In this document: in pieces, positions 7,812-11,543 of the stretch
How positions within the stretch are numbered: position 1 is the stretch's first letter
Layout of the letters: every line of letters starts with the position of its first letter
Assembly: GCA_030593645.1 (NCBI GenBank)
Contig: JAUVGT010000122.1
Span: forward strand, 1-11,543
Reading direction: 5' to 3'
DNA: 11,543 nucleotides
Origin: Deltaproteobacteria bacterium
GTDB taxonomy: Bacteria; Desulfobacterota; Desulfobacteria; Desulfobacterales; JAUVGT01
Position numbers and translations under genes: made by a program
Notes under the pieces: model-generated
Told to the model about the DNA's origin: nothing
The model's input: the letters and a program-made list of their open reading frames with translations, nothing else
Databases searched by the model: none

Positions 7812-8975
7812 TTATCGGTTCGCTTTTTTAACTCCCAGCGCGTCAAGCGCAACGATCATCTTACAAATATTGGCTGATCCTTCCACCATGGTGTAGGTTG
7901 GTGCGTCACGATAATACCTGGCCACCGGGTACTCTGTGGAGTATCCGTACGCGCCCAGTATTCTCATTGCGAAATTGGCGCATTTTGTGACTGTTTCGCC
8001 CGCAAAGTATTTCGCCTGTGCCACATCAAGACCGTTATTCAGCCGCCCTTCATCTTTTACCCAGGCTGCTTTATAAACCAGAAGTCTTGCCGCTTCAATC
8101 TCCGATGACATTTGACCCAGCATTTCCTGGATCATCTGGAACTGACCGATATTCTGACCGAACTGTTTTCTCTCATTGCAGTAACCGACTGCGGCGTCCA
8201 GGCATGCCTGGGCAAGTCCGACCGCGCCGGCAGCAGAAGAAAGACGGGTATGATTCAGTGAACTAAAAAGGATCTTTGCGCCGTCACCGGGTTTGCCGAG
8301 CAAATTCTCTTTTGGAATTTCTGTATCGGTCAGGTATACTTCACCGGTGGGTGAAGAACGGGATCCCATCTTGTCCAGATCGGTTGTTTTTACACCGTTG
8401 AAATTTTTAGGCTCCAGAACAAAAGCTGAAAGGCCTTTTGAACCTTTATCGCGGTCTGTATACGCGTAGTAGATCAGTGCGTCCGCATGGCTGGAATTGG
8501 AAATCCAGGTTTTTGATCCGTTCAAGACAAAATGGTCGCCCTTATCTTCAGCCTTGGACCCCATGGAAAGCACATCCGAACCGGCGTTAGGCTCTGTCAT
8601 CGCGAATCCGCCAATATATTCAGCGCTGACGAGTTTGGGTATGTATTTCTTTTTTGCCTCTTCCGTGCCGTATTTTAAAATGGTAAACGCGCAACCAAGC
8701 TCCTGCATGTTAACCTGTACACGCAAAGAGCTTGACGCTCTCGCGATTTCTTCTGTAATAACCATCGCAGCCAGCCAGCCCATTTCAGATCCGCCATATT
8801 CTTCAGGAATGACTGTGCCGAAAAGCCCCAGTTCTCCCATGGGTTTCATGGCTTCTTCATACGGCAGATAGTGTTTTTCATCCCATTCATCTGCAAAGGG
8901 AGCGATTTTTTCAGCTGCAAAATCGCGTACAGTCTTTTTCAGAATCTCAAGTTCTGTTGATAAACCAAAATCCAT
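7812..8975 (-). CDS. acd: Acyl-CoA dehydrogenase, probable non-decarboxylating glutaryl-CoA dehydrogenase
   Basis: This 387-residue FAD enzyme would oxidise glutaryl-CoA to glutaconyl-CoA, passing electrons to EtfAB. Family motifs are ITEEIARASSSLRVQVNM (73-90), FAMTEPNAGSD (124-134), WISNSSHADALIYYAYTD (157-174), NERKQFG (267-273), RILGAYGYSTEYPVARYYRD (338-357) and the C-terminal YTMVEGSANICK (361-372). The catalytic base is E365. R85 matches the arginine that binds the distal carboxylate in glutaryl-CoA dehydrogenases. The residue before the base is V364, where decarboxylating enzymes carry Tyr; this Tyr-to-Val exchange is the reported hallmark of the glutaconyl-CoA-forming enzyme of Desulfococcus multivorans. 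Much of the sequence, as recalled, resembles that protein. AGGAGG lies 7 nt before the ATG. It is the first gene of the operon, behind a strong promoter. The alternative is a butyryl-CoA-type dehydrogenase, but R85 argues against it. Confidence 0.85.
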   Translation of the reverse strand: MDFGLSTELEILKKTVRDFAAEKIAPFADEWDEKHYLPYEEAMKPMGELGLFGTVIPEEYGGSEMGWLAAMVITEEIARASSSLRVQVNMQELGCAFTILKYGTEEAKKKYIPKLVSAEYIGGFAMTEPNAGSDVLSMGSKAEDKGDHFVLNGSKTWISNSSHADALIYYAYTDRDKGSKGLSAFVLEPKNFNGVKTTDLDKMGSRSSPTGEVYLTDTEIPKENLLGKPGDGAKILFSSLNHTRLSSAAGAVGLAQACLDAAVGYCNERKQFGQNIGQFQMIQEMLGQMSSEIEAARLLVYKAAWVKDEGRLNNGLDVAQAKYFAGETVTKCANFAMRILGAYGYSTEYPVARYYRDAPTYTMVEGSANICKMIVALDALGVKKANR

Positions 8976-9067
8976 TTGAAAACCTCCTAATTTAATGAGT
9001 CATATCTGTTAATGATTTTTGTTTGAATATTTATACCAATAATAATTTAGAACCATATACGGGACAA

Positions 9068-9086
9068 TGTTTCGCATAATGAAACA
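9068..9086. promoter_or_regulatory. Probable IclR-type operator upstream of the operon
   Basis: TGTTTCGCATAATGAAACA is a palindrome with perfect 6-bp arms TGTTTC and GAAACA and a 7-nt spacer. A third half-site, TGTTTT (9088-9093), follows, so AATGAAACAATGTTTT also resembles the site type known for KdgR, an IclR-family protein. It lies at about +17 to +35 relative to the predicted operon start, a position suited to repression. A near copy lies at the start of the adjacent regulator gene. Confidence 0.65.
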
Positions 9087-9108
9087 ATGTTTTAAAAAAA
9101 GTAGCTGA

Positions 9109-9138
9109 AATATAGCTAACTTTTAAATATTTTGTCAA
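9109..9138 (-). promoter_or_regulatory. Sigma-70-type promoter of the catabolic operon
   Basis: On the minus strand a consensus -35 TTGACA (9138-9133) is followed after 18 nt by TATATT (9114-9109). Transcription would start near 9102, giving a leader of about 125 nt before the acyl-CoA dehydrogenase ATG. The operator-like palindrome lies just downstream. Confidence 0.65.
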
Positions 9139-9338
9139 GCGATTTTCCCGAAATTTCTCAATTCATGATCAAAAATTGAAAACATATTAACCCCTTTAAT
9201 CAATAGCAAATTTCTGGGTACAACCCTTTTGAATTGGTTTATTGCAGAACATTTTCATAATTATTTCCGTTATTTAATCTATAGACTGAAGCTGCTCTTT
9301 TTTACAGCCTTCAGCGATCCTGACCATTAAGATTATTC

Positions 9339-9368
9339 TTGACAAAACTGGCGAATACCTGACACTAT
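9339..9368 (+). promoter_or_regulatory. Probable promoter of the IclR-family gene
   Basis: A consensus -35 TTGACA (9339-9344) is followed after 18 nt by a weak -10, CACTAT (9363-9368). The start would be near 9375, leaving a leader of only about 20 nt before the ATG at 9397. The layout repeats that of the operon promoter: perfect -35, then the same palindrome right after the start site. Confidence 0.4.
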
Positions 9369-9385
9369 TCACGAAAATAAAACGG

Positions 9386-9404
9386 TGTTTTACATTATGA
9401 AACA
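9386..9404. promoter_or_regulatory. Second copy of the operator palindrome, over the iclR start codon
   Basis: TGTTTTACATTATGAAACA matches the operator at 9068-9086 in 16 of 19 positions, with differences only at positions 6, 7 and 11. It covers the ATG of the regulator gene (9397-9399). A bound dimer would block transcription soon after initiation, which predicts autorepression. Confidence 0.6.
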
Positions 9405-10185
9405 AAAACAGTCAAGCTTTAATTCGGTTGAAAAAGCATTAAAAATCCTTCTCGAACTCCAGGCGAATCCGCCAAGCAGGGGGGTCCGGGAATTAAGCAC
9501 TCAACTTGGGTTCAGTCCGGCCACTGTTCAGCGAACCCTTCAGACCCTTAAAACATATGGTTTTGCAGATCAGGACTCTGAAACACGACAGTATCGTATT
9601 GGAAATATATTTTTTCAATTCCTCGACAGCCTGCAGAGCACCTATCCGGTTGCGCGGGCCGCGCTGCCATATATGAAAAAACTTCTGTCCCAAACCCAGG
9701 AAACCGTTCATATCAATGTTATCGATGGCCTCGAGCGTCTATGTATCGACACCCTGGAATCCCCGCAGCATTTAAAAGCCAGCATGCCGATTGGAAATCG
9801 ATCACCTCTATATGCCGGGGCGTCCTCAAAATGTCTGCTGGCGTTCAGCACACGGAACTTCATTGATAACTATCTGAAAAATCTCAAATTTACACCTTTA
9901 ACCGAAAACACGATAACGGTGACATCCCTGCTCTGGTCGGAAATCGAGCGAATCCTCGACATGGGATATGCAGACAGTCTGGGTGAACGCACACCCGGAC
10001 TCGGCTCTCTAAGCGCCCCGATCCTGAATCACAGGGGCATGATACTTGGGGCTGTCAGCCTGGCCATTCCGGAGATCCGTTATAAAGACAATAATCACAG
10101 GCAGGCATGTTTGAATGAACTGATAAAGGCCACTAAAGAATTTTCCGGTATCATGGGATATTCTGGTTCAGGGAGTCCTCTGTAA
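9397..10185 (+). CDS. IclR-family transcriptional regulator
   Basis: This 262-residue regulator is counted from the ATG at 9397. An in-frame GTG at 9385 would add MFYI, but neither start has a good Shine-Dalgarno sequence, and GTG 9385 lies at the very edge of the operator. Residues 7-70 form the winged helix-turn-helix, with the HTH around VRELSTQLGFSPATVQRTLQ (30-49) and the wing ending near RQYRIG. Residues 80-255 form the effector-binding domain, with GASSKCLLAF (141-150) and the conserved tail ERTPGLGSLSAPI near 197-209. The product is a cytoplasmic DNA-binding dimer or tetramer. It is transcribed away from the glutaryl-CoA operon and beside a glutaconate CoA-transferase subunit gene, so it very likely controls this pathway. 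The effector might be glutarate, glutaryl-CoA or an aromatic-pathway intermediate, which is inference only. Confidence 0.92.
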   Translation: MKQKQSSFNSVEKALKILLELQANPPSRGVRELSTQLGFSPATVQRTLQTLKTYGFADQDSETRQYRIGNIFFQFLDSLQSTYPVARAALPYMKKLLSQTQETVHINVIDGLERLCIDTLESPQHLKASMPIGNRSPLYAGASSKCLLAFSTRNFIDNYLKNLKFTPLTENTITVTSLLWSEIERILDMGYADSLGERTPGLGSLSAPILNHRGMILGAVSLAIPEIRYKDNNHRQACLNELIKATKEFSGIMGYSGSGSPL

Positions 10186-10196
10186 AAAAAGTGATA

Positions 10197-10217
10197 CCTG
10201 AACTTCAGGCACCTGAA
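10197..10217. repeat. Alternating CCTGAA / TTCAGG half-sites after iclR
   Basis: CCTGAA (10197-10202), TTCAGG (10204-10209) and CCTGAA (10212-10217) form two overlapping palindromes just after the regulator stop codon. No T-run follows, so it is not a terminator. It might be a small operator ahead of the CoA-transferase gene, or chance. Confidence 0.35.
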
Positions 10218-10281
10218 ATTTAGTACGATTTCACTTTAGATACATTAAAAAACATTTACAACCATATAAAATCATCTCTAG

Positions 10282-10374
10282 CGTCATTCCGGAAGTGGCC
10301 GGGCTCGCAGTGAAGCTTTAGCGCTATCCAGTAATTTCATATACTTCTGGACTCCGGCTTCCGCCGGAGTGATG
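10282..10374. repeat. Degenerate REP-like palindromic repeat between iclR and gctA
   Basis: The left edge cgtcattccgg and the right edge ccggagtgatg are imperfect inverse copies of each other. The right half holds a clean hairpin, CTCCGGC-TTCC-GCCGGAG (10352-10369), preceded by CTGGA. This is the layout of the common 'gtcattcc...ctggactcc...ggagtgac' intergenic palindromic repeats of many bacteria, recognised from memory. It separates the regulator gene from the CoA-transferase gene, and its GC-rich hairpin could reduce read-through between them. Confidence 0.6.
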
Positions 10375-10424
10375 GGAAAACGGACTATTTACACGATCAT
10401 CACTATTAGGACCTGGAAATTGTC

Positions 10425-11402
10425 ATGGAGCCAACCCAAAATAAAGTCATGGATTTACGGTCAGCTATTAACCGTTATGTCAAAAACGGCAGCCACATAT
10501 CGGTTGGCGGATTTACACTGAATCGTAATCCCATGGCAGCTGTTTATGAAATCATACGTCAAAAAACCAGAGACCTTCATATTTACGCACACTCAAACGG
10601 TCAGGCAGTTGATGAACTCATCGGTGGCGGCTGTATTTCAAGTCTTGAAACTGCATACTCGGGCACAGGCCGGTTTGCACCAACCTGTATACGATTTAAA
10701 AAAGCGGCCCAGGAAGGTACGATAAGGGTGGAAGATTATTCCAACTACCAGATGAGCCTGCGATTCCTTGCAGGTTCTATGGGCGTGCCGTTCCTCCCGA
10801 CACGATCTTCTCTTGGAACCGATATCATCAACAAGTGGGGATTTACCGAACAGATGCGCCTGATGGACCAAAAGATCCCGGATAAAAAACTGGTTGTAAT
10901 GGACAATCCGTTCGGCAGCTGGGCTGATTCAAGTAAACTTGTCCTGGTCCCCGCAATAAACCCGGATGTCACGATCATCCATGCACAAAAATGTGATGTC
11001 CAGGGCACTGTCAGAATAGAGGGTCTGTCCTTTGCGGATGTGGAACAAGTCAGATCCGCGAAGTCCGTCATTGTCACATGTGAAGAACTGGTCGAGCCTG
11101 ATGAGCTCAGGGAAAACCCGGACCTGAATAAAGTTCCGTTTATTTGCGTCGACGCGATCGTGCATGTACCGTACGGCGCTTATCCGACCGCATGCTATCG
11201 GTACTATGATTATGACCCGATTTACCTGAACAGCTATAAGAAAGCGGCCGGAAACGAATCCGATTACACTGCATATCTTGAAAAATATATCTTCGATATG
11301 AAAAATCACCAGGAATTGATCGATCGGATCGGAAAAAATCGAATTGAAATGATTAAAGCCGACCCAAGAACAGGGTATGCAAAAGGTTTGGATCGTAAAT
11401 AA
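10425..11402 (+). CDS. gctA: Glutaconate CoA-transferase-like, subunit alpha
   Basis: This 325-residue family I CoA-transferase alpha subunit closely resembles, as recalled, GctA of Acidaminococcus fermentans. Shared features are KVMDLRSAINRYVKNGSHI near the start, VGGFTLNRNPMAAV (27-40, the GGF glycine loop), RVEDYSNYQMSLRFLAGSMG, GVPFLPTRSSLGTD, VVMDNPFG, the DVTIIHAQKCDVQGTVRI segment, VTCEELVEPDELR and CVDAIVHVPYGAYPT. The enzyme moves CoA from acetyl-CoA or a similar donor to a dicarboxylate such as glutaconate or glutarate. The catalytic glutamate sits in the beta subunit, so this chain alone should be inactive. No beta gene begins in the 140 nt that follow within the window. The ATG at 10425 has only a weak upstream TGGA; a second ATG at 10449 is also possible. 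The context fits activation of glutarate for the neighbouring operon. Confidence 0.88.
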   Translation: MEPTQNKVMDLRSAINRYVKNGSHISVGGFTLNRNPMAAVYEIIRQKTRDLHIYAHSNGQAVDELIGGGCISSLETAYSGTGRFAPTCIRFKKAAQEGTIRVEDYSNYQMSLRFLAGSMGVPFLPTRSSLGTDIINKWGFTEQMRLMDQKIPDKKLVVMDNPFGSWADSSKLVLVPAINPDVTIIHAQKCDVQGTVRIEGLSFADVEQVRSAKSVIVTCEELVEPDELRENPDLNKVPFICVDAIVHVPYGAYPTACYRYYDYDPIYLNSYKKAAGNESDYTAYLEKYIFDMKNHQELIDRIGKNRIEMIKADPRTGYAKGLDRK

Positions 11403-11543
11403 GACGGTTTCGTAAAAAGTCCAACTTCTGCGTTGTGCTGCATTTCGCAATCATTCAACTCCCCTGTTAAATAAAAAGACAGATTTAACAGGGCGGGTCC
11501 TATAAGTACGCTTCATGATTACGAAATTTGCACGCCTTGAATT
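11403..11543. repeat. Palindromic intergenic repeat after gctA, with nested hairpin
   Basis: Outer arms TGCATTTCGCAATCATTCAA (11439-11458) and the reverse complement of 11511-11532 (reading TGCAAATTTCGTAATCATG...) are imperfect inverse copies. Nested inside is an exact 11-bp inverted repeat, CCCTGTTAAAT (11462-11472) and ATTTAACAGGG (11483-11493), around a 10-nt loop. No T-run follows. It resembles dispersed palindromic repeats seen in Desulfobacterota intergenic regions (from memory). It contains no coding sequence I can support and runs to the window edge. Confidence 0.6.

Larger units (their letters stand above)
8976..9396. promoter_or_regulatory. Divergent control region between the catabolic operon and iclR-family gene
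   Basis: This AT-rich stretch of about 420 nt has no gene on either strand. It holds the operon promoter and operator at its left end and the regulator promoter and operator at its right end, listed separately. The middle (about 9145-9330) shows no feature I can support. Confidence 0.8.

Noticed and set aside
7812..8975. Butyryl-CoA dehydrogenase of a bifurcating Bcd/EtfAB complex
   Set aside because: The arginine for a distal carboxylate (R85), the VEG motif and the ETF:quinone oxidoreductase in the same operon point to glutaryl-CoA and quinone instead.
9385..9396. GTG at 9385 as the start of the IclR-family gene
   Set aside because: It has no Shine-Dalgarno and lies at the edge of the operator; the ATG at 9397 is preferred, though neither has a strong ribosome site.
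10449..10451. Second ATG as the start of gctA
   Set aside because: Starting here would remove the NKV segment that aligns with the beginning of known GctA (MSKVMTL...), and it has no ribosome site; 10425 is kept.
11462..11493. Rho-independent terminator of gctA
   Set aside because: The stem is perfect, but no T-run follows on either strand.
1..11543. CRISPR array, tRNA, rRNA, transposase or phage genes
   Set aside because: No evenly spaced direct repeats, tRNA-like sequence, rRNA segment, transposase or phage motifs were seen on either strand.

Overview
The window looks like chromosomal DNA of a strictly anaerobic, probably sulfate-reducing member of the Desulfobacterota (Desulfococcus/Desulfosarcina-like). 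This is inferred from the gene content: an acyl-CoA dehydrogenase very like the non-decarboxylating glutaryl-CoA dehydrogenase of Desulfococcus multivorans, an ETF plus ETF:quinone oxidoreductase set, and intergenic palindromic repeats. No rRNA or other taxonomic marker is present.

Layout. Positions 1-597 (minus) hold the N-terminal half of an MFS transporter that runs off the left edge. Positions 598-1016 are non-coding and hold a degenerate inverted repeat. A strong rho-independent terminator at 1017-1060 ends a seven-gene minus-strand operon (8975 down to 1091). In transcription order the genes are: glutaryl-CoA dehydrogenase-like acyl-CoA dehydrogenase, etfB, etfA, ETF:quinone oxidoreductase, thiolase, 3-hydroxybutyryl-CoA dehydrogenase, enoyl-CoA hydratase. 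Each has a clear Shine-Dalgarno sequence. A control region (8976-9396) separates the operon from a divergent IclR-family regulator gene (plus strand). It is followed by a gene for the alpha subunit of a glutaconate CoA-transferase-like enzyme (plus strand). The right edge is a palindromic repeat.

How the genes fit together (inference from known pathways). The CoA-transferase would activate glutarate or glutaconate. The dehydrogenase would oxidise glutaryl-CoA to glutaconyl-CoA and pass electrons through EtfAB to ETF:quinone oxidoreductase and the quinone pool. A glutaconyl-CoA decarboxylase, not encoded here, would give crotonyl-CoA. The hydratase, dehydrogenase and thiolase would then make two acetyl-CoA. 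This is the glutarate branch, shared with the lower end of anaerobic benzoyl-CoA degradation.

Most interesting signals: (1) the Val-Glu pair at the dehydrogenase active site, the signature of the non-decarboxylating enzyme; (2) two copies of a 19-bp palindrome (16 of 19 identical), one just downstream of the operon promoter and one over the iclR start codon, which look like the operators of the IclR regulator; (3) active-site substitutions in all three downstream beta-oxidation enzymes; (4) a CoA-transferase alpha subunit with no beta subunit directly after it.
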